From: Massilia sp. NR 4-1
Lineage (GTDB): Bacteria; Pseudomonadota; Gammaproteobacteria; Burkholderiales; Burkholderiaceae_D
Direction: 5' to 3'
Length of the DNA: 64,000 bases
Assembly (NCBI RefSeq): GCF_001191005.1
Contig: NZ_CP012201.1
Span: 5,828,001-5,892,000, forward strand
The notes under the pieces: model-generated
The model's database searches: none
Seen by the model: only the letters and a program-made list of their open reading frames with translations
Told to the model about the DNA's origin: nothing
Part shown: positions 8,882 to 17,014 of the stretch, piece by piece
Position numbering within the stretch: the first letter of the stretch is position 1
How the letters are laid out: every line of letters starts with the position of its first letter
Position numbers and translations under genes: made by a program

Positions 8882-8897
8882 CGTATGCGTTCTGCTT

Positions 8898-9215
8898 TTA
8901 CTCGGCAGGTTTGGAGCCGTCCCAGTTTTGGTATTGCTCGTAGTTGTTTTCGTAGTCGGTGACGTTATCGCGCAGCATCTGCTCGAACTGGCCCATGAAG
9001 TACTTGATAGCCTCTTCCTTCTGTTCCAGGAAGTGCTCTTTCGAGGTGCTGGTGCCGGCCAGCAGATAGGCGCAGAAACGCGAGGAGGCGAACTGCAGGC
9101 CTGCGCTCACCATTTGCGGCGGCGTGGTCTTGGCCTTGTCGTTGGCCAGAACGACGAAGGCGTCGATGATCTCGGAGAATTGCTTGTCGTTGTCGTTTGC
9201 TTCTGGAGTGCTCAT
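8898..9215 (-). CDS. DUF3144 family protein (second of a tandem pair)
   Basis: 105-residue cytosolic helical protein resembling DUF3144, a family of unknown function. Visible pattern: an N-terminal helix with FSEIIDAFVVLAND, a central ASSRFCAYLLAG segment, and a C-terminal amphipathic region with YFMGQFEQMLRDNVTDYENN. It is a clear paralog of the gene 2 bp upstream (shared pattern FxAYLLAG...FxxxKEEA...EQFxxMLxDN). The two probably form one transcript ending at the shared terminator at 8847. No catalytic motif is seen. Confidence 0.85.
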   Translation of the reverse strand: MSTPEANDNDKQFSEIIDAFVVLANDKAKTTPPQMVSAGLQFASSRFCAYLLAGTSTSKEHFLEQKEEAIKYFMGQFEQMLRDNVTDYENNYEQYQNWDGSKPAE

Positions 9216-9217
9216 GC

Positions 9218-9532
9218 TTATTGGCCTTTCTGGTGCTGCTCGAAGTTGGTGTCGAAATCGTCGAGGTTATCGCTCAACATTTTATTGAACTGCTCGCGCA
9301 GGTAATGCGCGGCTTCTTCCTTGCGGCTGGCGAAGACTTCGCGCGTGCCGCTGCCGGCGGCCAGCAGGTAGGAGTTGAAGCGGGCGGCGGCAAACAGCAG
9401 GGCGGCACCGGCGATATTGGCGCGCGCAGGATCGTTTTGCAGCTGTTCGTTGGCCAGCAGGATATGGGCGTCGATGAACTTCCAGAATTGCTGGTCTTCG
9501 GTTTGCTGCTCTGCGCTTGGCTTGTCGGTCAT
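9218..9532 (-). CDS. DUF3144 family protein (first of a tandem pair)
   Basis: 104-residue protein of the DUF3144 type, paralogous to the following gene. The region DQQFWKFIDAHILLANEQ matches the family N-terminus, and RFNSYLLAAGSG plus LREQFNKMLSDNLDDFD align with its partner. I place the start at the ATG at 9532 (MTDKPSAEQQ). A longer frame reaching 9616 adds a segment with no family resemblance. Two adjacent copies suggest a local duplication, with possible hetero-oligomers. Function is unknown. Confidence 0.85.
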   Translation of the reverse strand: MTDKPSAEQQTEDQQFWKFIDAHILLANEQLQNDPARANIAGAALLFAAARFNSYLLAAGSGTREVFASRKEEAAHYLREQFNKMLSDNLDDFDTNFEQHQKGQ

Positions 9533-9696
9533 GGTGAATTCTCGGTGAAGTCCGTCCGGGAAAGGCCGGAGCAAAGACGAAGCGGGTATGCTGCCATGAA
9601 TGCTTGTGGCCTGCAAGGGTGGCCGCTCGGGCCACTGCGCTGGCGGGGCGCAGCAGGGGGATGCCAGGCCCTCCCGCTGGCTTTAGAGGATGCTGC

Positions 9697-9879
9697 CTAG
9701 ATTGCGATGAAGTGTGCGGGAATTTCGATGCCGCCGCTGCTGGCCGCTTCCGCGTAGGCGCGCAGCTGCCGGATTGCCAGCTCCAGCCGGTCCGGGCTGG
9801 GATCGCCCTGGAAATCGCGGATGCGCTCATTCAGCGCGCTGACTTGTTTGCTCCATTCGAGCCTTTCCCAGTTACTCAT
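9697..9879 (-). CDS. Small hypothetical protein
   Basis: 60-residue predicted soluble helical protein (MSNWERLEWSKQVSALNERI...). Amphipathic helices are likely at residues 5-25 and 30-47. The start has a strong Shine-Dalgarno (AGGGAGG) 4 bp before the ATG, which supports translation. It lies between the DUF3144 pair and the TetR gene, on the same strand as both. I do not recognise the family, and there is no signal peptide or membrane segment. Confidence 0.6.
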   Translation of the reverse strand: MSNWERLEWSKQVSALNERIRDFQGDPSPDRLELAIRQLRAYAEAASSGGIEIPAHFIAI

Positions 9880-9967
9880 GATGCCTCCCTACCTATTCAA
9901 GCTGTTCTTGGACAGCCAGTATCGGACAGGTGCGGCGGTGGCTCTGTGCGCTGGCGCACGCTGCCGC

Positions 9968-10654
9968 TCAGCGCATGGTGCCGCGCAGGAAAAGGTCGAC
10001 GGCCGCCTGCAGGTGCTGCTGCACCTGTTCCGGCGTGTTGTGGGTTTCCACGTCAAACAGGTAGCGCTTCATATGGTCGCCCATCACCAGGTTCAGCAGG
10101 TAGATGGTCAGCATATTGGGCGGGATGTCGTCGCGCATCTGGCCGCGGATGTCGGGACGCGAGAAGAAGCGCGTCAGCATTTCGCGCGTCTGCTTGGGAC
10201 CGCCCTCGAAAAACGCTTCGGCCAGTTCGGGATTGAAGTGGGCTTCGGCGATCACCATGCGGTGCAGGCGCAGCGCGGAGGAGGAGGTGATCAGATCGGT
10301 GAAGCGCTGGCTGAAATCGAGCAGGATGTCGCGCAGCGGGCGCACCGTCGTATCCAGATCGTCGAGCGAGGCCATGAAGTCCTCGCGCTTATAGGTCAGG
10401 ATGGCGTGGAACAGGCCGGCCTTGCCGCCGAACTTCACGTAAATCGTGCGCACCGCCACATGGGCTTCGCGCGCAATCATCTCCAGGCTGACCTTGCTAT
10501 AGCCTTTTTCCAGGAACAGGCGGGCGGCCGTGTTCATCAATTCGAGCTGGCGCGCCTCGGCTTCGCTGGCGCGCGGGCGGCCGGCCTTGATGCAAGGCTC
10601 GCTCTCGGCTGGTGGCTGGGCAGTGGTGGGAAGTTCGGACATTGTTGATGACAT
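9968..10654 (-). CDS. TetR/AcrR family transcriptional regulator of the adjacent efflux operon
   Basis: 228-residue TetR-type repressor. The N-terminal HTH covers residues ~30-75 (LMNTAARLFLEKGYSKVSLEMIAREAHVAVRTIYVKFGGK). The remainder is a helical ligand-binding domain of the AefR-like C-terminal type. It is divergent from the HlyD-MFS-NodT operon, the usual layout for a local repressor of drug efflux. ATG codons at 10654 and 10642 are both possible; neither has a strong ribosome site. An inverted repeat in the intergenic space is its likely operator. Confidence 0.92.
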   Translation of the reverse strand: MSSTMSELPTTAQPPAESEPCIKAGRPRASEAEARQLELMNTAARLFLEKGYSKVSLEMIAREAHVAVRTIYVKFGGKAGLFHAILTYKREDFMASLDDLDTTVRPLRDILLDFSQRFTDLITSSSALRLHRMVIAEAHFNPELAEAFFEGGPKQTREMLTRFFSRPDIRGQMRDDIPPNMLTIYLLNLVMGDHMKRYLFDVETHNTPEQVQQHLQAAVDLFLRGTMR

Positions 10655-10710
10655 GGCAAGAAGTATACGCGAAGCCTATCAGATGGCGGCACTTTATTCC
10701 AAATTCAAAT

Positions 10711-10731
10711 GAAATGCAATCGTTTCATTTC
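10711..10731. promoter_or_regulatory. Putative TetR operator
   Basis: GAAATG (10711-10716) and CATTTC (10726-10731) form an inverted repeat whose end touches the -35 box of the efflux promoter. Further TTCATTT copies at 10737 and 10774 extend the motif across the promoter. Binding here would block RNA polymerase. Confidence 0.5.
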
Positions 10732-10760
10732 TTGACTTCATTTGCGCTTTGCCGAATAAT
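10732..10760 (+). promoter_or_regulatory. Promoter of the HlyD-MFS-NodT efflux operon
   Basis: TTGACT (10732-10737), 17-bp spacer, AATAAT (10755-10760). The start would be near 10767, about 26 nt before the HlyD-type gene. It overlaps the TTCATTT repeats. Confidence 0.65.
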
Positions 10761-10792
10761 GCACAGACACAATTTCATTTTGGAGCGTCACC

Positions 10793-11953
10793 ATGTCCAA
10801 TCAGGCAGAACAAAAAGTGCTCAGCGCCGTCCCCCATTCCGCCCCGGCGCCGGCCGCACCGGCCGCACCGGCCGGCAAGAACCCGCCGAATCCCCGCGTC
10901 ATGATCGTGGCCGGCCTGATCGCCCTGGCCGCCATCGGCGCCGGCGGCCGCATGTGGTATCGCAGCCATTACTTCGTCGAGACCGAGAATGCCTACGTGG
11001 CCGGCCACGTCCATCCCGTGTCCTCGCGCATCGCCGGCGTGGTGAGCAAGGTGCTGATCGAAGATAACCAGCTGGTCAAGGAAGGCCAGGTCATCGCCGA
11101 ACTCGATCCCTTCGACCAGCATGTGAAAGTGGAGCAGATCCAGGCCCAGATCGAAACGGCCGAACAGCAGGTGCTGCAGTCGGAAGCGCAGATCGCCCAG
11201 GTCAACGCCCAGGCCAGCGCCGCCGCCGCCCAGGTGGCCCAGTCCGAAGCCCAGCTGCTGCGCGCCAAGCAGGATGCCGAGCGCTACGGCCAGCTGTACA
11301 CCAGCCAGATGAAGGCCGTCTCCAAAGCCGAACTGGATGCCGCCACCGCCGCCCGCACCAGCGCCGCCGCCGACCTGGCCGCGCGCAAGGACAGCGCCGC
11401 CGCCGCCAAGGCCCAGATCACCGCCGCCACCTCGGCGCGCGAAGTGCAGAAAGCCCAGATCAAGGTGCTGCGCGTGCAGTTGAAAGACGCCCAGCAGCAG
11501 CTCGCCTACAACCAGGTGCTGGCACCCGTCACGGGCCGCATCGGCAAGCGCACCATTGAAGTGGGCCAGCGCGTGCAGGCCGGCCAGCAATTGACCGCCA
11601 TCGTGCAGGACAATGTCTGGGTCACCGCCAACTTCAAGGAAACCCAGCTCGCCGAAATGCATGTGGGCCAGCAGGTGCATGTGACGGTGGACGCCTTCCC
11701 CGGCAAGGAACTGATCGGCCGCGTGGACAGTTTCGCCCCCGCATCCGGCGCCCAGTTCGCGCTGCTGCCGGCCGATAACGCCACCGGCAACTTCACCAAG
11801 ATCGTGCAGCGCGTGCCGGTCAAGATCACGCTCAAGGCGGAAGACATCAAAGCCATGGGCGGCCGTCTGGCGCCAGGCATGTCGGCCATCGCCGAAGTGG
11901 CGCTGAAAGAAGGCGACCTGAAAGAGGGCGGCCTGAAAGTCGCGGCCCACTAA
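10793..11953 (+). CDS. HlyD/EmrA family efflux periplasmic adaptor
   Basis: 386-residue membrane-fusion protein that bridges an inner-membrane pump to an outer-membrane channel. Ala/Pro-rich cytoplasmic tail, one membrane helix at ~36-53 (VMIVAGLIALAAIGAGG), first lipoyl half (~62-105, ENAYVAGHVHPVSSRIAGVV), long Ala/Gln-rich coiled-coil hairpin (~110-235), second lipoyl half (NQVLAPVTGRIGKRTIEVGQRV) and beta-barrel domain. This is EmrA architecture, fitting the DHA2 pump gene 11 bp downstream. GGAG precedes the start. Confidence 0.95.
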   Translation: MSNQAEQKVLSAVPHSAPAPAAPAAPAGKNPPNPRVMIVAGLIALAAIGAGGRMWYRSHYFVETENAYVAGHVHPVSSRIAGVVSKVLIEDNQLVKEGQVIAELDPFDQHVKVEQIQAQIETAEQQVLQSEAQIAQVNAQASAAAAQVAQSEAQLLRAKQDAERYGQLYTSQMKAVSKAELDAATAARTSAAADLAARKDSAAAAKAQITAATSAREVQKAQIKVLRVQLKDAQQQLAYNQVLAPVTGRIGKRTIEVGQRVQAGQQLTAIVQDNVWVTANFKETQLAEMHVGQQVHVTVDAFPGKELIGRVDSFAPASGAQFALLPADNATGNFTKIVQRVPVKITLKAEDIKAMGGRLAPGMSAIAEVALKEGDLKEGGLKVAAH

Positions 11954-11964
11954 GGAGAGCAGCG

Positions 11965-13557
11965 ATGAGCGCTACGCAAACCCTGTCCGCGGCGGACCCG
12001 CATGCCCTCGGCAAGGTCGATGCCCGTACCTGGATCGCCGTTGCCGCCGGCATGCTGGGCGCCTTCATGGCGGTGCTGGATATCCAGATCACCAACAGCT
12101 CGCTGAAGGACATCCTCGGTTCGCTGTCGGCCACCCAGGAAGAGGGTTCGTGGATCTCCACCGCCTATCTGGTGGCCGAGATCATCGTCATTCCGCTGAC
12201 AGGCCTGCTGACCCGCGTCTTCGGTCTGCGCGGCTATATGATGGGCACCACCGCCCTGTTCCTGGTGTTCTCCACCATGTGCGGCATGGCCTGGAACCTG
12301 GAGAGCATGATCGTGTTCCGCATGCTGCAAGGCTTCACCGGCGGCGCCCTGATTCCGATGGCGATGACCCTGGTGATGGCCAAGCTGCCGCCATCCAAGC
12401 GCGCCACCGGCATGGCCATCTTCGGCCTGACCGCCACGCTGGCGCCGGCCATGGGACCGACCTTCGGCGGCTACCTGAGCGAAATCTACGGCTGGCCTTC
12501 GATCTTCTACATCAACTGGGCGCCCGGCATCCTGCTGATGGTGGGCATGGCCTATGGCCTGGACAAGGAAAAGGCCAAGCTCGACCAGCTGCTCAAAGCC
12601 GACTGGCTGGGCATCGGCTTCATGGCCATGGGCCTGGGCTGCCTGACCATCTTCCTGGAAGAGGGCAATAGCAAGGACTGGTTCGACTCCGCCTTCATCA
12701 TCGCCTTCGCCACCATGGCGGTGATCGGCATCCTGGGCTGGGTCATCACCAGCAATACGCGTGCCCAGCCCTTCGTCAACCTGGGCCTGTACAGCCACCG
12801 CAACTTCCTGGTGGCCACCGCGCTATCGGCAATCATGGGCATGGGCCTGTACGGTTCGTCCTTCCTGCTGCCGCTGTTCCTGGGCCAGATCGCGGGCTAC
12901 TCGCCCATGCAGATCGGCGAAGTGATCATGTGGGTGGGCTTGCCGCAGCTGTTCGTCATGCCCTTCGTGGCCAAGCTCTCGTCGAAGATCGACAACCGCC
13001 TGCTGTGCTCCTTCGGCCTGCTGCTGTTCGGCGCTTCCTGCCTGATGAATGCGTACATGGACGCCACCACGGGATATGACCAGCTGCTGTGGTCCCAGGT
13101 GCTGCGCGCGCTGGGCCAGCCTTTCATCATGCTGACCCTGTCGAACTTTGCCATGAACGGCGTCGGCCCGAAAGACATGCCCTCGGCATCGAGCCTGTTC
13201 AATATGACCCGTAATCTCGGCGGTTCCATTGGCATCGCCCTGCTGGCCACCGCACTGACCAAGCGCGAGCAGTTCCACTCCGCGCGCCTGGGCGAATCGG
13301 TGACGGCGTTTTCCAGCGAGGTGGTGCAGCGCCTGGACGTGCTCACGCAATCCTTCATCAGCCGCGGCATGGACCCCGGCACGGCTTCGAATATGGCACT
13401 GAAAGCCATCGACAACCTGGTGCGGCGCGAAGCCTTTGTGATGGGCTATAACGACGGCTTCCTGCTGGTCGGCTGGATCCTGCTGGCCTGCATTCCGGTC
13501 TTGTGGCTGTCCGACAAAGTCAAGTCGCCTTCGGGCGGCGGCGGTGGCGCGCACTAA
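11965..13557 (+). CDS. DHA2 family (EmrB/QacA-type) multidrug MFS transporter
   Basis: 530-residue inner-membrane drug/proton antiporter with the hydrophobic pattern of 14 transmembrane helices. The DHA2 features include AFMAVLDIQITNSSLKDI in helix 1, the GSWISTAYLVAEIIVIPLTG helix, and RMLQGFTGGALIPMAM before the motif-C-like GLTATLAPAMGPTFGGYL. It works with the HlyD protein upstream and the NodT channel downstream as a tripartite pump. The start follows AGGAGA. The substrate cannot be told from sequence. Confidence 0.95.
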   Translation: MSATQTLSAADPHALGKVDARTWIAVAAGMLGAFMAVLDIQITNSSLKDILGSLSATQEEGSWISTAYLVAEIIVIPLTGLLTRVFGLRGYMMGTTALFLVFSTMCGMAWNLESMIVFRMLQGFTGGALIPMAMTLVMAKLPPSKRATGMAIFGLTATLAPAMGPTFGGYLSEIYGWPSIFYINWAPGILLMVGMAYGLDKEKAKLDQLLKADWLGIGFMAMGLGCLTIFLEEGNSKDWFDSAFIIAFATMAVIGILGWVITSNTRAQPFVNLGLYSHRNFLVATALSAIMGMGLYGSSFLLPLFLGQIAGYSPMQIGEVIMWVGLPQLFVMPFVAKLSSKIDNRLLCSFGLLLFGASCLMNAYMDATTGYDQLLWSQVLRALGQPFIMLTLSNFAMNGVGPKDMPSASSLFNMTRNLGGSIGIALLATALTKREQFHSARLGESVTAFSSEVVQRLDVLTQSFISRGMDPGTASNMALKAIDNLVRREAFVMGYNDGFLLVGWILLACIPVLWLSDKVKSPSGGGGGAH

Positions 13558-13588
13558 ACGGCGCGCAAACTAGAAAGAGGAAAAGAAT

Positions 13589-15049
13589 ATGTTCGCAACT
13601 ACGTTCCAAACCACCAAACGCCTGGCGCTGGCCGCCGCCGTTGGCCTGGCCCTGTCGGCCTGCAGCACGGTCGGCAGTGATTTCAAGGCGCCGAAAAACG
13701 TCGGCGACAGCGCCTTCCGCCACGCGCCGCAAGGCAGCGCCGCCGAAGCGCGCCTGCCGCAGCAATGGTGGACCGTCTTCGGCGACGAAACCCTGAACCG
13801 CCTGGAACAGCAAGCCCTGCACGACAATCCCTCGGTGCAGGCCGCCGCCCAGCGCCTGCTGCAGGCGGAAGCCCAGCTGGGCGTGGCGCGCGCCAACCAG
13901 CAGCCATCGCTGAGCGTGAACACCTCGGTGGCCAACTCGCGCACCTCGGCCAATACCTCGCAAGGCATCGCCCTGGGCCACCGCTCCATCAGCGGCAACC
14001 AGTATTCGCTGGGCGCCTCCATGTCCTATGAGCTGGATCTGCTGGGCCGCGTGCGCCGCGCCGTGGAAGCAGCCGACGCGCAAGCCCTGGCCGCCCAGGC
14101 CGACCGCGATGGCGTGCTGCTGCTCCTGTCTTCGCAAGTTGCCAGCAGCTACTGGCAATTGCGTGGCCTGGATGCCGAACTGGCCATCCTGAACAATGCG
14201 CTGAGCACCCGCCGCGAAAGCGAAGAGTTGGTCAACGCCCGCTTCAACGCCGGCCTGTCGAATGAGCTGGACACCTCGCGCGCCCGTATCGAGCGCGCCA
14301 ACGCCGAAGCCGACCTGCAGGAAGTGCAGCGTCAGCGCAACCAGCTGGAACATGGCCTCGCTGTGCTGCTTGGCGCCTCGCCCTCGGCCACCGTGCTGCC
14401 AGCCGTGGCCGGTACGGCGATGCCACAACCGCCCGTGATTCCGGCCGGCCTGCCGGCGAGCTTGCTGGGCCAGCGTCCCGACCTGGCAGGTAGCGTCGCC
14501 ACCCTGCGCGCCGCCAATGCGCAGATCGGCGTGGCCGAAGGCGCCTTCTATCCCTCGCTGACCTTGACCGGCAACTTCGGCTTCGCCTCCGAAAAACTCA
14601 GCGACACGCTGAAAAGCGGTTCGCGCGTTTTCAGTGCCGGCCCGCTCGGCCTGTCCCTGCCGATTTTCGACGGCGGCCGCAACAAGGCCAATCTGGCTTT
14701 GGCCAAAGCCCGCTACGAAGAAGCCATCGCCAACCACCAAGGCAAGCTGTTGACCGCCCTGCGCGAAGTGGAAGACGCCTTGTCCGACGCCCAGCAGCGC
14801 AAACAGCAGGGCGAGCTGCAGACCGCCTCGCGCGACGCCGCCGTTCGCGCCTACCAGGTCGCCCTGGCCCGCTACGAGCGCGGCATCTCCACCTACCTCG
14901 ACGTGACCGACGCCCAGCGCAGCGCCCTGTCCACCGAGCGCGCCGCCGCCCAGATCGGCACCCAGCGCCTGCTGGCAGCGGTCGCCGTCGCCCGCGCCCT
15001 CGGCGCCGGCTGGCAGCCCGATGCCCGCCTCGCCAACGTCACCCAATAA
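13589..15049 (+). CDS. NodT-family outer-membrane efflux lipoprotein
   Basis: 486-residue TolC-like outer-membrane factor with a lipoprotein signal (LALSAC, Cys25). Two repeated outer-membrane efflux domains give the alpha-barrel channel; QWWTVFGDETLNRLEQQALHDN at the start of repeat 1 and ARYERGISTYLDVTDAQRSAL near the end of repeat 2 are typical NodT/OprM sequence. It lies 31 bp after the MFS gene and completes the tripartite system. GAGGAA precedes the start. A palindromic repeat begins 12 bp after the stop. Confidence 0.95.
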   Translation: MFATTFQTTKRLALAAAVGLALSACSTVGSDFKAPKNVGDSAFRHAPQGSAAEARLPQQWWTVFGDETLNRLEQQALHDNPSVQAAAQRLLQAEAQLGVARANQQPSLSVNTSVANSRTSANTSQGIALGHRSISGNQYSLGASMSYELDLLGRVRRAVEAADAQALAAQADRDGVLLLLSSQVASSYWQLRGLDAELAILNNALSTRRESEELVNARFNAGLSNELDTSRARIERANAEADLQEVQRQRNQLEHGLAVLLGASPSATVLPAVAGTAMPQPPVIPAGLPASLLGQRPDLAGSVATLRAANAQIGVAEGAFYPSLTLTGNFGFASEKLSDTLKSGSRVFSAGPLGLSLPIFDGGRNKANLALAKARYEEAIANHQGKLLTALREVEDALSDAQQRKQQGELQTASRDAAVRAYQVALARYERGISTYLDVTDAQRSALSTERAAAQIGTQRLLAAVAVARALGAGWQPDARLANVTQ

Positions 15050-15061
15050 GGTTGCGCCAGA

Positions 15062-15126
15062 TCAAACAATGTCCAACCCTGGTGCCAGGCGGGGCCGCCG
15101 AGGCACCAAGGTCGGACATTGTTTGA
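15062..15126. repeat. Intergenic palindromic repeat, copy A
   Basis: 65-bp imperfect palindrome with outer arms TCAAACAATGTCC and GGACATTGTTTGA (13 bp, perfect), inner GGTGCC/GGCACC, and GC-rich centre. Directly follows the NodT gene and may also act as a terminator or mRNA-end stabiliser. Confidence 0.85.
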
Positions 15127-15197
15127 GCCAAGTCACACCTTGCGCCTTACGCGGAAGAGGCCGGCAGTCAGGGGACTTGCCGGCCCAAAGCGTCTAT

Positions 15198-15216
15198 TCC
15201 TAAGCATGGCTTAGGA
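15198..15216. promoter_or_regulatory. Perfect palindrome upstream of SDR gene 1
   Basis: TCCTAAGC-ATG-GCTTAGGA, 8-bp arms with a 3-nt centre, about 80 bp before the SDR start. No T-run follows, so an operator is more likely than a terminator. No regulator is assigned. Confidence 0.5.
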
Positions 15217-15298
15217 GTCTTGTTCACTCTGCTGCATTTATTCCTTTGGTTTGGTAATCGATACTGGCTGCACTTTGCAACCTGTATAGGAGAACCAG

Positions 15299-15901
15299 AT
15301 GAAAGCAGTAGTAATCGGCGCCAGCGGCACCATCGGGCAAGCGATTGTGGAGGCCTTGGGCCAGCGCCATGAGATTGTCACCGTGGGCAGCCATAGCGGC
15401 CAGTATCAGGCGGACGTGAAAGACATCGCCCAGGTACGCGCGTTGTTCGAGCAAATCGGCAAGGTGGATGCGGTGCTGGTGGCGGCAGGCATCCTGCATA
15501 TCGGCCCGCTGGAAGAGATGACGCCGGAGCAGTTCTACATCGGCCTGAACAGCAAACTGATGGGCCAGGTCAATGTGGCCCTGGTCGCCCAGCACTATCT
15601 GAACGATGGCGGCTCCATCACCCTGACCAGCGGCGTCGATGCGCACCAGCCGATCCGCCATGGCGCCAACGCCAGCACCTCTAATGCCGCCGTCGAAGGC
15701 TTCGTGCGCGCCGCCGCGGCTGAACTGAAGCGCGGCCTGCGCATCAACGTCGTCAACCCCACCCTCGTCACCGAATCCGCACCCAAGTACGGCCACCTGT
15801 TCCCAGGCTTCGAAACTGTAACTGCCAAGCGCGTTGCGCTGGCCTACGTGCGCAGCGCCGAGGGCGTCGAAACCGGCCAAACCTACAAAATCTGGAACTA
15901 A
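15299..15901 (+). CDS. Atypical short-chain dehydrogenase-fold protein (Lin1944-like), copy 1
   Basis: 200-residue SDR-fold protein. The N-terminal nucleotide-binding loop VIGASGTIGQAIV is normal. Where active SDRs have YxxxK, this protein reads GANASTSNAAVEGF, so the catalytic Tyr and Lys are absent, as I recall for the Lin1944-like SDR subgroup of unknown function. It is a close paralog of the gene at 17015. A shared stretch upstream of both (TTTATTCCT, then GATACTGGCTGCACTT) shows the duplication included regulatory DNA. AGGAG precedes the start. Confidence 0.88.
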   Translation: MKAVVIGASGTIGQAIVEALGQRHEIVTVGSHSGQYQADVKDIAQVRALFEQIGKVDAVLVAAGILHIGPLEEMTPEQFYIGLNSKLMGQVNVALVAQHYLNDGGSITLTSGVDAHQPIRHGANASTSNAAVEGFVRAAAAELKRGLRINVVNPTLVTESAPKYGHLFPGFETVTAKRVALAYVRSAEGVETGQTYKIWN

Positions 15902-15923
15902 GTCCCCAGCCGTTTGCGCTAAA

Positions 15924-15988
15924 TCGAACAATGTCCAACCCCAGTGCCTCGGCGGCCCCGCCGGACACCAGGGTGGGACATTCGTTGA
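15924..15988. repeat. Intergenic palindromic repeat, copy B
   Basis: Same family as copy A: AATGTCC...GGACATT arms with GTGCCTCGGCGGCCCCGCC in the centre. It lies between the convergent SDR copy 1 and LysR genes. Confidence 0.85.
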
Positions 15989-15994
15989 TGCAAA

Positions 15995-16909
15995 TCAAAG
16001 GCGGGGGCCAGTAGGAGGCCAGGGCGCGCTGGGGCCGAAGCGGTCGAGCAGGAAGTCGATCAGGGTGGTGAGCTTGGGTGTGGGCTGGCGGTCGCGTGAA
16101 TACAGCAGGTGCATGGGGCGCGGCTGCGGAATATGCTCCTGCAGCAGCGGCACGAGGCGGCCGGCGGCGATGTCCCTGGCAAGCATCAGGTCGGCCTGCA
16201 TGATGATGCCGAAGCCGCTCAGCGCGGCCATGCGCAGCGATTGGCTGTTGTTGGAGCGGAAGCGGCTGGGCGGCACGGCGTTGCCGTTCTTCTGTCCGCG
16301 CAGCCGCCAGCGTGCTTGCGGATTCCAGTTGAGGAAATCGAGGCATTCATGCAGCACCAGCTCTTCGGGCGTCTGCGGCGTGCCGCGCTGCGCCAGGTAT
16401 TCGGGTGCGGCGCAGATCACCACGCCATATGGCCGCAGCGGCCGCGCCACCATGCTGGAATCCTGCAGGGTGCCGATGCGCAGGCCGATGTCGAAGCCTT
16501 CGTCCACCAGGTCGACCACGCGGTCGCTCAGATTCAGGTCGACACTCACTTCGGGATACAGGTCGAGATATTCGGTCAGCGCGGGACTGAGCCACTCGGC
16601 GCCGAACGAAACCGGCGCCGTGATCTTCAGCCGTCCGCGCGGCACGGCGCGCATCGCTTCGGCCACCGATTCGGCGCTCTGGATCTGCGCCAGGATAAGC
16701 CGGCATTGCTCGGCGTACTGGCGTCCGATCTCGGTCAGCGACTGGCGCCGCGTGGTGCGCGAGAGCAGGGCGGCGCCGAGGCGCTGTTCCAGTGCGCGGA
16801 TATGCTTGCCCACCATGACCGGCGATATCTCGAAGCGTTCCGCCGCCGCCGTGAAACTGCCGGCATCGACCACGGCGACGAAAATCTCCATGCTGCGTAA
16901 CTTGTCCAT
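15995..16909 (-). CDS. LysR family transcriptional regulator
   Basis: 304-residue LysR regulator: N-terminal winged HTH (residues ~1-60, MEIFVAVVDAGSFTAAAERF...), then a periplasmic-binding-protein-like effector domain (~90-295). The RLRGQKNGNAVPPSRFRSNN loop and overall pattern are those of the AaeR/CrgA-type group. It is divergent from SDR copy 2 at 17015, its probable target. The ATG at 16909 is only 6 nt from a T-N11-A palindrome, so the translation start and operator nearly overlap, consistent with autoregulation. Confidence 0.93.
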   Translation of the reverse strand: MDKLRSMEIFVAVVDAGSFTAAAERFEISPVMVGKHIRALEQRLGAALLSRTTRRQSLTEIGRQYAEQCRLILAQIQSAESVAEAMRAVPRGRLKITAPVSFGAEWLSPALTEYLDLYPEVSVDLNLSDRVVDLVDEGFDIGLRIGTLQDSSMVARPLRPYGVVICAAPEYLAQRGTPQTPEELVLHECLDFLNWNPQARWRLRGQKNGNAVPPSRFRSNNSQSLRMAALSGFGIIMQADLMLARDIAAGRLVPLLQEHIPQPRPMHLLYSRDRQPTPKLTTLIDFLLDRFGPSAPWPPTGPRL

Positions 16910-16915
16910 CGATTG

Positions 16916-16930
16916 CTAACTGCTGGTTAG
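16916..16930. promoter_or_regulatory. Putative LysR box
   Basis: CTAAC-TGCTG-GTTAG, perfect 5-bp arms containing TAAC...GTTA with T-N11-A geometry. It sits between the divergent LysR and SDR copy 2 genes, the classic LysR binding layout. Confidence 0.55.
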
Positions 16931-17014
16931 TAATGTTATTCATATTAGCGTATTTATTCCTCGCGCGTGCTGGCCGATACTGGCTGCACTTCATAACCAA
17001 ACAGGAGAGCAGTC

